From assembly GCA_905214345.1 (NCBI GenBank), contig CAJMLV010000027.1, positions 1 to 40,126 on the forward strand: a DNA stretch of 40,126 nt. Direction: 5' to 3'. The notes below the pieces were generated by a model, which saw only the letters and a program-made list of their open reading frames with translations, did not search any database and had not been told where the DNA came from. Shown here piece after piece: positions 33,599 to 40,126 of the stretch. This DNA is from an uncultured bacterium. GTDB lineage: Bacteria; Bacillota; Clostridia; Oscillospirales; Ruminococcaceae. Each line of letters opens with the position of its first letter. Within the stretch, counting starts at the first letter, position 1. The translations under genes and the position numbers were made by a program.

Positions 33599-33612
33599 CG
33601 CTGAAAGGAGCG
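33599..33612. repeat. right target-site duplication of the MITE
   Basis: Second copy of CGCTGAAAGGAGCG. Its AAAGGAG sits 7 bases before ATG 33618 and now serves as the ribosome site of the synthase gene. Confidence 0.8.
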
Positions 33613-33617
33613 TTATT

Positions 33618-34613
33618 ATGCCCGTTACGATCATTGCCGAAGCCGGTGTGAACCACAACGGCGACCTGGAAATGGCCAAGAAGATGGCCCTGGTGGCCAA
33701 GGAGTGCGGCGCCGACATCGTCAAGTATCAGACCGCCGTGCCCGAACTGGTGGTGAGCAAGTTTGCCGAGAAGGCCGAATACCAGAAGCAGACCACCGAC
33801 GCCGCCGAAAGCCAGCTGGAGATGATCCGCAAGCTGCATTTCTCCTTTGAGGGCCACAAGGAACTGAAGGAATACTGCGATTCCATCGGTATCCAGTACC
33901 TGTCCGCGCCCTTCGATATTCCCAGCGTGCGGTTCCTGGGCACCCTGGGCCTGCCCCTCATCAAAATTCCTTCGGGGGAGATCACCAACCTGCCCTATCT
34001 GGAAGAGATCGCCAAACTGAACACTCCGGTGCTGCTCTCCACCGGTATGAGCACCCTGGGCGAGATCACCGACGCTCTGGGCGTGCTGGACGACAACGGC
34101 TGCCCCGAAGCCACCGTCCTCCATTGCAACACCCAGTATCCCACCCCCTACGAGGACGCCAACCTCACCGCCATGATCGAGCTGTTCGAGCAGTTCGGCC
34201 TGCCGGTGGGCCTGTCCGACCACACCCCGGGGTGGGAGTGCGACGTGGCCGCCACCGTGCTGGGCGCCCAGGTCATTGAAAAGCACTTCACCCTGGACAA
34301 GAACCTGCCCGGTCCCGACCAGAAAGCCAGCCTGGACCCCACTGAGTTCAAGGCCATGGTGGATGCGGTGCGCCATGTGGAAGCCGCCCTGGGCGACGGC
34401 CATAAGCGCCTGACCACCAGCGAGGCCCCCAACAAGGCGGTGGCCCGCAAGAGCATCGTGGCGGCCCGGCCCATCAAGGCGGGAGAGACCTTCACCGCCG
34501 ACAACCTGACCACCAAGCGCCCCGGGGACGGTGTGAGCCCCATGCGCTGGCACGAGGTGCTGGGCATGACCGCCAAACGGGATTTTGCGGAGGATGAAAA
34601 GATTGAACTGTGA
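33618..34613 (+). CDS. legI: legionaminate/sialate synthase (NeuB family)
   Basis: A 331-residue synthase that condenses phosphoenolpyruvate with a six-carbon amino sugar to a nine-carbon nonulosonic acid. Motifs: IIAEAGVNHNGDLEMAKKM, IVKYQTAVP, YLSAPFDIPSVRFL, IKIPSGEITNLPYL, LSTGMSTLGEI, LHCNTQYPTPYED, GLSDHTPGWE, VIEKHFTLD and the C-terminal SAF (antifreeze-like) domain (about 275-331; RKSIVAARPIKAGE). All match NeuB/LegI. Company with LegC and PtmE-type genes points to legionaminic acid rather than sialic acid. It overlaps the next gene and follows the MITE insertion. Confidence 0.92.
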   Translation: MPVTIIAEAGVNHNGDLEMAKKMALVAKECGADIVKYQTAVPELVVSKFAEKAEYQKQTTDAAESQLEMIRKLHFSFEGHKELKEYCDSIGIQYLSAPFDIPSVRFLGTLGLPLIKIPSGEITNLPYLEEIAKLNTPVLLSTGMSTLGEITDALGVLDDNGCPEATVLHCNTQYPTPYEDANLTAMIELFEQFGLPVGLSDHTPGWECDVAATVLGAQVIEKHFTLDKNLPGPDQKASLDPTEFKAMVDAVRHVEAALGDGHKRLTTSEAPNKAVARKSIVAARPIKAGETFTADNLTTKRPGDGVSPMRWHEVLGMTAKRDFAEDEKIEL

Positions 34614-35799
34614 CACCGTGGCCCTCATCACCTCCACCCGGGCCGATTACGGCCTGCTGCGCCCGGTGGCCCACAAGCTGGCCTCCGCAGGGCGCCTGCA
34701 GTTGGTGGTGACCGGGGCCCATCTGTGTGAGCGCCTGGGCAATACGGTTTCGGAGATCGAAGCCGACGCCCCGGCGGTGAACATCGCCGCCCGGCTGCCT
34801 GTTTTCCGGGAAGACGACCCTGACGAACCGGTGGGGCGCACCATCGCCCGCACCATGGAAGTGTTCGACGAGTATTTTGCCGCCCACCGCCCCGGCTGCG
34901 TGCTGGTGCTGGGGGACCGGTTCGAGATTTTCGCAGTGGCGGCCGCCGCTGCGGCACGTCACATCCCCATCGCCCATATTTCCGGCGGGGATGTGACCCT
35001 GGGCGCCGCCGACGAATACTATCGCCACTGCATCAGCAAGATGGCGGCGGTGCATTTCCCTTCCTGCGCCGACAGCGCCGCCCGCCTGGTGCGCATGGGG
35101 GAGGACCCCGCCCGGGTCTTCTGCGTGGGCGGGCTGGGGGATGAAAACATCCGCGCTGTGCCCAAAATGAGCCGGGAAGAATTGTGCGATTCCACCGGCT
35201 TTGACCTGATGCAGCCCTTTGCTCTGGTCACCTTCCACCCCGAGACCGCCGCCGGCGCCCCGGACCCCGCCGTGCAGTCCGAGGCGCTGTGCCAGGCCAT
35301 GGAAGCGGTCCCCGGCGTGTTCTGGCTCATCACCGGCTCCAACGCCGACGCGGGCGGGGCCGTCTGCACCGCCCGGATGCAGAAATTCGCCGCCGACCAC
35401 CCCGACCGGGCGGGCTTCATCAACAGCCTGGGCCTGCGCCGGTATCTATCGGCCATGAAATACACCGCTCTGGTGGCGGGCAACTCCTCCTCCGGCGTGG
35501 TGGAGACCCCCAGTTTCGGGGTGCCCGCCGTGAACATCGGCAGCCGTCAGGCGGGGCGCATCCTCTGTGCCAATGTCATCGGCTGCGGTGGGGCAAAAGC
35601 CGACATCGAAGCCGCCCTGCGCAAAGCCCTGACCCCGGAATTCAAGGCCGAAGCCGCCAAGGCCGTCAGCCCCTATTTCGGCGGCGACACCAGCGGCAAG
35701 ATCGTGAAAGTGCTGGAACGCTTCGACTTCACCAAGCCCAAAACATTCTACGACGGCCCGGTGCCGCCGTTTGACCCGCAGGCGGAACCCTGCCTGTAA
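34594..35799 (+). CDS. legG: UDP-GlcNAc 2-epimerase, NeuC/LegG type
   Basis: A 401-residue hydrolysing 2-epimerase (NeuC/LegG), which frees the NDP-sugar as the 2-epimer used by the synthase. Motifs: ITSTRADYGLLRPVAHKL, LVLGDRFEIFAVAAAA, IAHISGGDVTLGAADEYYRH, HFPSCADSAARL, VTFHPET, AGNSSSGVVETPSFGVPAVN and NIGSRQAGR. Overlap with the synthase gene indicates coupled translation. Start: GCGGAGG directly abuts ATG 34594, so TTG 34603 (9 bases after it) may be the true start; both give the same core. Confidence 0.9.
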   Translation: MKRLNCDTVALITSTRADYGLLRPVAHKLASAGRLQLVVTGAHLCERLGNTVSEIEADAPAVNIAARLPVFREDDPDEPVGRTIARTMEVFDEYFAAHRPGCVLVLGDRFEIFAVAAAAAARHIPIAHISGGDVTLGAADEYYRHCISKMAAVHFPSCADSAARLVRMGEDPARVFCVGGLGDENIRAVPKMSREELCDSTGFDLMQPFALVTFHPETAAGAPDPAVQSEALCQAMEAVPGVFWLITGSNADAGGAVCTARMQKFAADHPDRAGFINSLGLRRYLSAMKYTALVAGNSSSGVVETPSFGVPAVNIGSRQAGRILCANVIGCGGAKADIEAALRKALTPEFKAEAAKAVSPYFGGDTSGKIVKVLERFDFTKPKTFYDGPVPPFDPQAEPCL

Positions 35800-35821
35800 T
35801 ATCCCATCGGGAGGTAGTGTT

Positions 35822-36814
35822 ATGAAACTTCTCATCGTCGGTCTGGGCAGCATGGGCAAGCGCCGCGCCCGCCTGACCCGGGGCCTGCTGGGGGCGGACA
35901 ACGTCCGCATCTGCGGCGTGGACAGCGCCGAAGCCCGCCGGGAAGAAGCCCTGTCCCTGGGGCTGTGCCAGGCGGCCTATCCCTCCATTGCCGAGGCAGT
36001 GGCTGCCGAACACCCCGAAGCCGCCCTGGTCTGCACCGCACCCCTGAGCCATGCGGCCATCATTTCGGAGCTGCTGGACGCGGGCCTGCCGGTGTTCACC
36101 GAGCTGAATCTGGTGGATGACGGCTATGCCGAAAACCTGGCCAAAGCCAAGGAAAAAGGCCTGCCCCTCTTCCTTTCCTCCACCATGCTCTACCGCAAGG
36201 AGACCCAGTACATCAAAGGCCGCGTGGCTGAATTCGGCCGCCCGGTGCATTACATCTACCATATCGGCCAGTACCTGCCCGACTGGCACCCCTGGGAGAA
36301 CTACAAGAACTTCTTTGTGGGCAACGCCCGCACCGGCGGCGTCCGGGAAATTTTCGGCATCGACCTGCCCTGGCTGCTGGATGCCTTCGGGGACGTGGAA
36401 AGCATGACCGTCCAGACCGATACCATCAGCGACCTGGGCCTGCCTTACCCCGACTGCGCCACCCTGATGCTGCGCCACAAGAACGGCGTGCAGGGGGTGT
36501 TGGCGGCGGACGTGGTCAGCCCCAAGGCGGTGCGCAGCTTCGAGTGCTTCGGCGACGGCCTGCACCTCTTCTGGGAGGGCAACCCCAAAGCCCTGTACGA
36601 GTTCAGGGACGGGGACAAGCAGCCGGTGGACACCTACGGCAGCTTTGAGCACGACAGCCGGTACAGCGACAACATTGTGGAAAACGCCTATGTGGACGAG
36701 CTGGCCAACTTCTTCGCCGTGCTGAAAGGGGAGGAAGAACCCCGCTGGACCTTTGAGAAAGACCTGGCTGCCATCCGGTTGATGGACGCTGTGGCCGGGA
36801 GCCAACACACCTGA
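35822..36814 (+). CDS. Gfo/Idh/MocA-family oxidoreductase (first)
   Basis: A 330-residue NAD(P)-dependent sugar dehydrogenase-type protein. The N-terminal dinucleotide fold begins LLIVGLGSMGKRRARL, and the substrate side contains TELNLVDDGYA, where typical members read E-K-P; here the usual EKP lysine motif is E-L-N, so the catalytic lysine may be absent. WHPWENYKNFFVG and FGIDLPWLLDAFG follow. It probably modifies the sugar nucleotide or nonulosonate; which step is unknown. GGGAGG lies 7 bases before the ATG. Similar pairs of such oxidoreductases occur in nonulosonate clusters of Clostridia. Confidence 0.83.
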   Translation: MKLLIVGLGSMGKRRARLTRGLLGADNVRICGVDSAEARREEALSLGLCQAAYPSIAEAVAAEHPEAALVCTAPLSHAAIISELLDAGLPVFTELNLVDDGYAENLAKAKEKGLPLFLSSTMLYRKETQYIKGRVAEFGRPVHYIYHIGQYLPDWHPWENYKNFFVGNARTGGVREIFGIDLPWLLDAFGDVESMTVQTDTISDLGLPYPDCATLMLRHKNGVQGVLAADVVSPKAVRSFECFGDGLHLFWEGNPKALYEFRDGDKQPVDTYGSFEHDSRYSDNIVENAYVDELANFFAVLKGEEEPRWTFEKDLAAIRLMDAVAGSQHT

Positions 36815-36829
36815 AAGGAGTGCTGACCT

Positions 36830-37198
36830 ATGGGATACGGCATGGGCTTTGATACCTTCGACCTCTTTTCCACCCTGTTCCCCATTATGTTTGTTGTGGT
36901 GTTCGTCATTGTCATCGGCACCTTTGTGGTGGTGGCGGTGCGCAGCGCGGCTGAGTGGGGGCGCAACAACGCTTCCCCCCGGTTGAGCAGCCCCGCCACC
37001 GTGGTGGCCAAGCGGCAGCACCATTACAGCCACAACAACGGCGGTGGCGGCACCACCTACTACGCCACCTTTGAATTTGAGAGCGGCGACCGGATGGAAC
37101 TGCGTATGTCCGGCCGGGAAGCCGGACTGCTGGCCGAAGGGGACCGGGGAATGCTGCATTTCCAGGGCACCCGCTACCTGGGCTTTGACCGCCAGTAA
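36830..37198 (+). CDS. DUF2500 membrane-anchored protein
   Basis: A 122-residue protein with one N-terminal membrane helix (about residues 15-38, LFPIMFVVVFVIVIGTFVVV) and a small beta-rich domain (SPATVVAKRQHHYS, YYATFEFESGDRMELRMSG, EAGLLAEGDRGMLHFQGTRY) that is typical of DUF2500. The family function is unknown. Its place inside a sugar biosynthesis operon is odd and may only reflect co-transcription. AAAGGAG precedes the ATG by a normal distance. Confidence 0.85.
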   Translation: MGYGMGFDTFDLFSTLFPIMFVVVFVIVIGTFVVVAVRSAAEWGRNNASPRLSSPATVVAKRQHHYSHNNGGGGTTYYATFEFESGDRMELRMSGREAGLLAEGDRGMLHFQGTRYLGFDRQ

Positions 37199-37210
37199 GG
37201 AGGAACTGCC

Positions 37211-37795
37211 ATGACCGAACGGGAAAAAATGCTGGCCGGGGAACTGTATGACTGCGGCGACCCCGAACTGCTGGACCGCTGGCACCTGGCCAAGGACCTG
37301 GCCGCGGCCTACAACCGCACCGCTTCCGCCGACCTGGCGGAAAAGGACCGCATCTTGGCCCGGCTGCTGGGCGGACGGGGCAAAAACCTCTGGATCACCC
37401 CGCCTTTCTATGTGGACTACGGCAACAACATCTTTTTCGGCAACAACTGCGAAGTGAACATGAACTGCACCTTCCTGGACGATAACCGCATCACCATCGG
37501 TGACAATGCCCTCATCGCCCCCAACGTGCAGATCTATACCGCCTTCCACCCCACCAACGCGGCAGACCGCTTCGGCGCGCCCAAACCGGACGGAAGCTTT
37601 GAATTCTGCAAGACCCGCACCGCCCCCGTCACCATCGGCAACAACGTCTGGATCGGCGGCGGGGCCATCCTGCTGCCCGGTGTGACCATCGGGGACAACG
37701 TGGTCATCGGGGCGGGCAGCGTGGTCACCCACGACATCCCCGCCAACTCGGTGGCCGTGGGCAGCCCCTGCCGCGTGGTGCGGCCCAATCTGTAA
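37211..37795 (+). CDS. LacA/Maa-type sugar O-acetyltransferase
   Basis: A 194-residue left-handed beta-helix acetyltransferase. The N-terminus (MTEREKMLAGELYDCGDPEL) is the Maa/LacA/NodL family cap; the hexapeptide repeats run from ITIGDNALIAPNVQIYTA to NVVIGAGSVVTHDIPANSVA. The catalytic histidine lies in AFHPTNAADR. It transfers acetyl from acetyl-CoA to a sugar hydroxyl. In a nonulosonate operon it may O-acetylate the sugar or an intermediate; the LegH N-acetyltransferase would be a different hexapeptide family, so that step is not clearly covered here. Confidence 0.9.
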   Translation: MTEREKMLAGELYDCGDPELLDRWHLAKDLAAAYNRTASADLAEKDRILARLLGGRGKNLWITPPFYVDYGNNIFFGNNCEVNMNCTFLDDNRITIGDNALIAPNVQIYTAFHPTNAADRFGAPKPDGSFEFCKTRTAPVTIGNNVWIGGGAILLPGVTIGDNVVIGAGSVVTHDIPANSVAVGSPCRVVRPNL

Positions 37796-37810
37796 AAAGG
37801 AGTGAGGAAC

Positions 37811-38764
37811 ATGGGCAACGTGACCGCCCTGTTCATCGGCCTGGGGTCCATCGGGACCCGCCATCTGAAAAACCTGCATGCCATCTGCGAAAAGCAGGGC
37901 CTGACCCTGTCGGCCCACGCCCTGCGCAGCGATCTGAACCGTCCGCTGCGCCCCGGCGTGGCGGAGCTGCTGGTGGCCCAGTTCACCACCCTGGAGGACC
38001 CCGCCGCCCTGCCCCGGTATGACATGGCCTTTATCACCAACCCCACCAGCCTGCACGCCGCCGCCCTGGAACTGGTCCGCGGCCGGGCGGGGGCGCTGTT
38101 CATCGAAAAGCCCATCTTCTCTGCCGAGGAGACCGGCCGTGAACTGGCTGATCTGATCCCTGCCGGGCAGAAAGCCTATGTGGCCGCCCCCATGCGGTGG
38201 TGCGGGGCCATGCTGGCGCTGAAGAAGCACCTGCCCGACCTGCACCCCTACTGCGCCCGGGTGCTCTGCTCCTCTTACCTGCCCGACTGGCGCCCCGGCG
38301 TGGACTACCGCACCGTGTACAGTGCCCACAAGGCTCTGGGGGGCGGTGTGACCATCGACCTCATCCACGAGTGGGATTATCTGGTGGAACTCTTCGGCAA
38401 GCCGGAAAAGCTCTACAACCTGCGGGGACAGTATTCGGAACTGGAGATCGACTCCGACGATGTATCGCTGTATATCGCCAAATATCCCCACCTGCTGGCG
38501 GAGGTGCACCTCGACTACTTCGGCCGGGGCTACCGCCGCAGCATCGAGCTGTTCTGCCCCGCCGGGTCCGCCGTGGCGGATTTCGGCGCCGGGACCCTGA
38601 CTTTGCCCGACGGCACCGTGGAGGACTGCCGGGAGGATGTGAACGAACGGTATATCCGTGAAATGGAATACTTCCTGCACTACGCGTTGGAGGGAGAGGG
38701 CGACAGCCTGAACACCCCCGCCACCGCCCTGGATGTGCTGAAACTGACTTTGGGGGAACTGTAA
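37811..38764 (+). CDS. Gfo/Idh/MocA-family oxidoreductase (second)
   Basis: A 317-residue NAD(P)-dependent oxidoreductase. It has the dinucleotide start ALFIGLGSIGTRHLKNL, the conserved LFIEKPIF (EKP with the catalytic lysine) and HEWDYLVELFG with VHLDYFGRGYRRS. Unlike the first such gene in the operon it keeps the EKP lysine. It probably oxidises or reduces a sugar hydroxyl in the pathway; substrate unknown. ATG 37811 is chosen; GTG 37802 upstream is inside the ribosome site. One base separates its stop from the CMP-transferase ATG. Confidence 0.87.
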   Translation: MGNVTALFIGLGSIGTRHLKNLHAICEKQGLTLSAHALRSDLNRPLRPGVAELLVAQFTTLEDPAALPRYDMAFITNPTSLHAAALELVRGRAGALFIEKPIFSAEETGRELADLIPAGQKAYVAAPMRWCGAMLALKKHLPDLHPYCARVLCSSYLPDWRPGVDYRTVYSAHKALGGGVTIDLIHEWDYLVELFGKPEKLYNLRGQYSELEIDSDDVSLYIAKYPHLLAEVHLDYFGRGYRRSIELFCPAGSAVADFGAGTLTLPDGTVEDCREDVNERYIREMEYFLHYALEGEGDSLNTPATALDVLKLTLGEL

Positions 38765-38765
38765 C

Positions 38766-39527
38766 ATGGAACGTCTGCTTATTACCATCTGCGGCCGCGC
38801 CGGCAGCAAGGGCTTCAAGAACAAGAACCTGAAAACCTTCTGCGGTCATCCGCTGGTGTATTATTCGCTCAGCGCCGCCGAACTTTTTGCCAAAAACCAT
38901 CCCGAACTGCAGATCGACTTTGCCCTGAACACCGACAGCCCCGAACTGGCGGAACTGGTCAAGGCGCAGTATCCGGAAGTGGTATTCCTGCCCCGGGGTG
39001 AGGAACTGGGCGGGGACAAGGTGCCCAAGATGGCGGTTTATCAGGACAGCCTGCGCCGCATGGAAGAAAAGACCGGCGCCGCCTACGACTACCTCATGGA
39101 CCTGGATATCACCAGCCCCCTGCGCACCGCCGCCGACATCGAGAACGCCTTTGCCAAAAAGCAGAGCCGCGCCGACCTGGACCTGGTGTTCAGCGTCTGC
39201 GAGGCCCGGCGCAACCCCTGGTTCAACATGGTCAAGACGGTGGACGACCATGTGGAACAGGTGAACAAGAGCGAATTCACCGGCCGTCAGCAGGCCCCGG
39301 AAGTCTTTGACGTGAACGCTTCCATCTATGTGTTCAAGCGGGATTTCCTGGCCAGCAACACCGACGGCATGCTCTGGCGGGGCAAAATCGGCGTCAGCGT
39401 TATGATGGATACCGGCATCATCGACATCGACTCCGAACACGACTACCGCCTGATGGAAGCCATTGCGGCCCATCTTTATGCCAACTACCCGGATTTCGAC
39501 GCCGTGCGCCGGAATATCCGCGGCTGA
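38766..39527 (+). CDS. legF: CMP-nonulosonate cytidylyltransferase (NeuA/LegF family)
   Basis: A 253-residue enzyme that activates a nonulosonic acid with CTP to give the CMP-sugar donor. Motifs: LITICGRAGSKGFKNKNL (family signature, usually with an A-R-G-G-S-K-G form), NTDSPELAELV, LMDLDITSPLRTAADIENAF, VFSVCEARRNPWFNMV and DTGIIDIDSEHDYRLMEA. It completes the chain LegC, PtmE-type, LegI, LegG to CMP-sugar. It may act on sialate, pseudaminate or legionaminate; context favours the last. Short overlap-like spacing indicates the same operon. Confidence 0.9.
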   Translation: MERLLITICGRAGSKGFKNKNLKTFCGHPLVYYSLSAAELFAKNHPELQIDFALNTDSPELAELVKAQYPEVVFLPRGEELGGDKVPKMAVYQDSLRRMEEKTGAAYDYLMDLDITSPLRTAADIENAFAKKQSRADLDLVFSVCEARRNPWFNMVKTVDDHVEQVNKSEFTGRQQAPEVFDVNASIYVFKRDFLASNTDGMLWRGKIGVSVMMDTGIIDIDSEHDYRLMEAIAAHLYANYPDFDAVRRNIRG

Positions 39528-39562
39528 ACCCGTCCCATCGCAACCACCAAAAAGGAGACCCC

Positions 39563-40126
39563 ATGCAAACCAACCTTCGCAGCCGCCAGCGCCAGAATGT
39601 GGGCTTGGCCTTCGGGCTTTCCCTGCTGCTGGTGCTGGCGGCGTATTTCCTGCTGGGCTACGCGCCCTTCGGCGACGACACCATCCTGACCGGCGACCTC
39701 AACGGCCTGTATGTCAACTATATCACCGACATGTGGCGCCGTGTGCGCGCCGGCGGCTTTTTTTACAGCTTCTCCAAGCTGTGCGGCGGCAGCACCCTGG
39801 GCCTGTTTGCCTATTACATGAGCAGCCCCTTCAACCTGGCCTACCTCATCTTCCCCGTGCGGGCCATTCCTTATGTGGCCCAGGGGGTGTTTGCGGTGCG
39901 GGTGGCCTGCACCGGCGCCGCCTGCTGCTTTTATCTGCAGCGGCACTGCAAAAGCGCCTCCCGCCTTTTGCCGGTGCTCAGCCTGGGTTACAGCCTGTGC
40001 GCCTTCTGTGTGGTGTATAACCAGAATATCATCTGGATGGACGTGGTGCTGCTGGCCCCGCTGGTGCTGTGGGCGGTGGATGAACTGGTGGACAAGGGCC
40101 GCCACTGGCCCCTGACCTTTCTGGTG
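39563..40126 (+). CDS. YfhO-family membrane protein (partial)
   Basis: A frame running off the right edge, 188 codons visible. After the first helix it reads YAPFGDDTILTGDLNGLYVN and KLCGGSTLGLFAYYMSSPFN, the extracytoplasmic loop typical of YfhO proteins, followed by further helices. YfhO of Bacillus and Listeria adds sugars to lipoteichoic acid using a polyprenyl-linked donor; the whole protein is usually 800-900 residues. AAAGGAG lies 8 bases before the ATG. It is 35 bases after the CMP-transferase gene, possibly the same transcript. Confidence 0.85.
   Translation, partial: MQTNLRSRQRQNVGLAFGLSLLLVLAAYFLLGYAPFGDDTILTGDLNGLYVNYITDMWRRVRAGGFFYSFSKLCGGSTLGLFAYYMSSPFNLAYLIFPVRAIPYVAQGVFAVRVACTGAACCFYLQRHCKSASRLLPVLSLGYSLCAFCVVYNQNIIWMDVVLLAPLVLWAVDELVDKGRHWPLTFLV

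Noticed and set aside
35729..38824. A 1031-codon open frame on the minus strand opposite the sugar operon
   Set aside because: It is the shadow of several well-supported plus-strand genes in GC-rich DNA; its product is rich in His, Gly, Val and Gln with no motif, and no promoter or ribosome site supports it.
1..40126. CRISPR arrays, rRNA genes, complete IS elements with transposase, replication origin
   Set aside because: No regularly spaced repeats, rRNA sequence, transposase frames or origin-type repeat clusters were seen.

Overview
The window looks like chromosomal DNA of a gut Clostridium-relative, most likely the Oscillospiraceae/Ruminococcaceae group (Gemmiger, Subdoligranulum or Faecalibacterium relatives). 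The grounds are Gram-positive style AGGAGG ribosome sites, frequent TTG/GTG starts, a SpoIID-type protein, DUF1292 and DUF6020-like genes, and GC-rich coding sequence. The placement is inference from gene content. Base use is uneven: the glycosyltransferase block on the left and a short patch near 22.04-23.1 kb are clearly more AT-rich than the very GC-rich right half.

Region by region. 1-632: the end of a phage-like module (partial protein, small conserved phage protein, 62-residue holin-like membrane protein). 798-1034: an acyl-carrier-protein fold lacking the phosphopantetheine serine. 1273-8591: a plus-strand surface-glycan operon: two family 2 glycosyltransferases, an unusual glycosyltransferase/coiled-coil/pyruvyltransferase fusion, a polyprenyl-phosphate type glycosyltransferase and a large polytopic membrane protein. 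A bidirectional terminator separates it from two minus-strand glycosyltransferases (8682-10567). 10723-13876 (minus): a fructose-type PTS EIIABC and a MsmX/UgpC-type sugar ABC ATPase, the latter divergent from an AraC-family regulator (13999-14814). 14901-18100: two membrane proteins of unknown function and a SpoIID-like protein. 18252-22039: a three-gene operon of aconitase-X large and small subunits plus an Old-Yellow-Enzyme/FAD reductase, probably an uncharacterised catabolic unit.

22115-22691: an N-terminally truncated and an intact small-multidrug-resistance-type protein, followed by an unexplained structured intergenic element. 23159-24952 (minus): a GT-C-like membrane protein, behind a tRNA-Asn gene with its own promoter and terminator. 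25200-27065: a long, strongly structured leader and two secreted proteins. 27272-30984: a DivIVA-like coiled-coil protein, a cyclophilin lipoprotein, a DUF1292 protein, a candidate 6S RNA with terminator, and a thioredoxin-fold protein without redox cysteines.

31107-39527: a nine-gene operon for a CMP-activated nonulosonic acid, most like legionaminic acid: LegC aminotransferase, CBS-nucleotidyltransferase (PtmE-like), LegI/NeuB synthase, NeuC/LegG epimerase, two Gfo/Idh/MocA oxidoreductases, a DUF2500 protein, a LacA/Maa-type acetyltransferase and a NeuA/LegF CMP transferase. It has a textbook promoter with an 18-bp operator-like palindrome between -35 and -10, and a 235-bp MITE-like insertion with 14-bp flanking direct repeats between its second and third genes. 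The window ends inside a YfhO-family membrane protein. Together, the left glycosyltransferases, the flippase-like proteins and the right-hand sugar pathway suggest a strain-variable surface-glycan locus interrupted by housekeeping genes. No 4,6-dehydratase (LegB) is present here, so it would have to lie outside the window.
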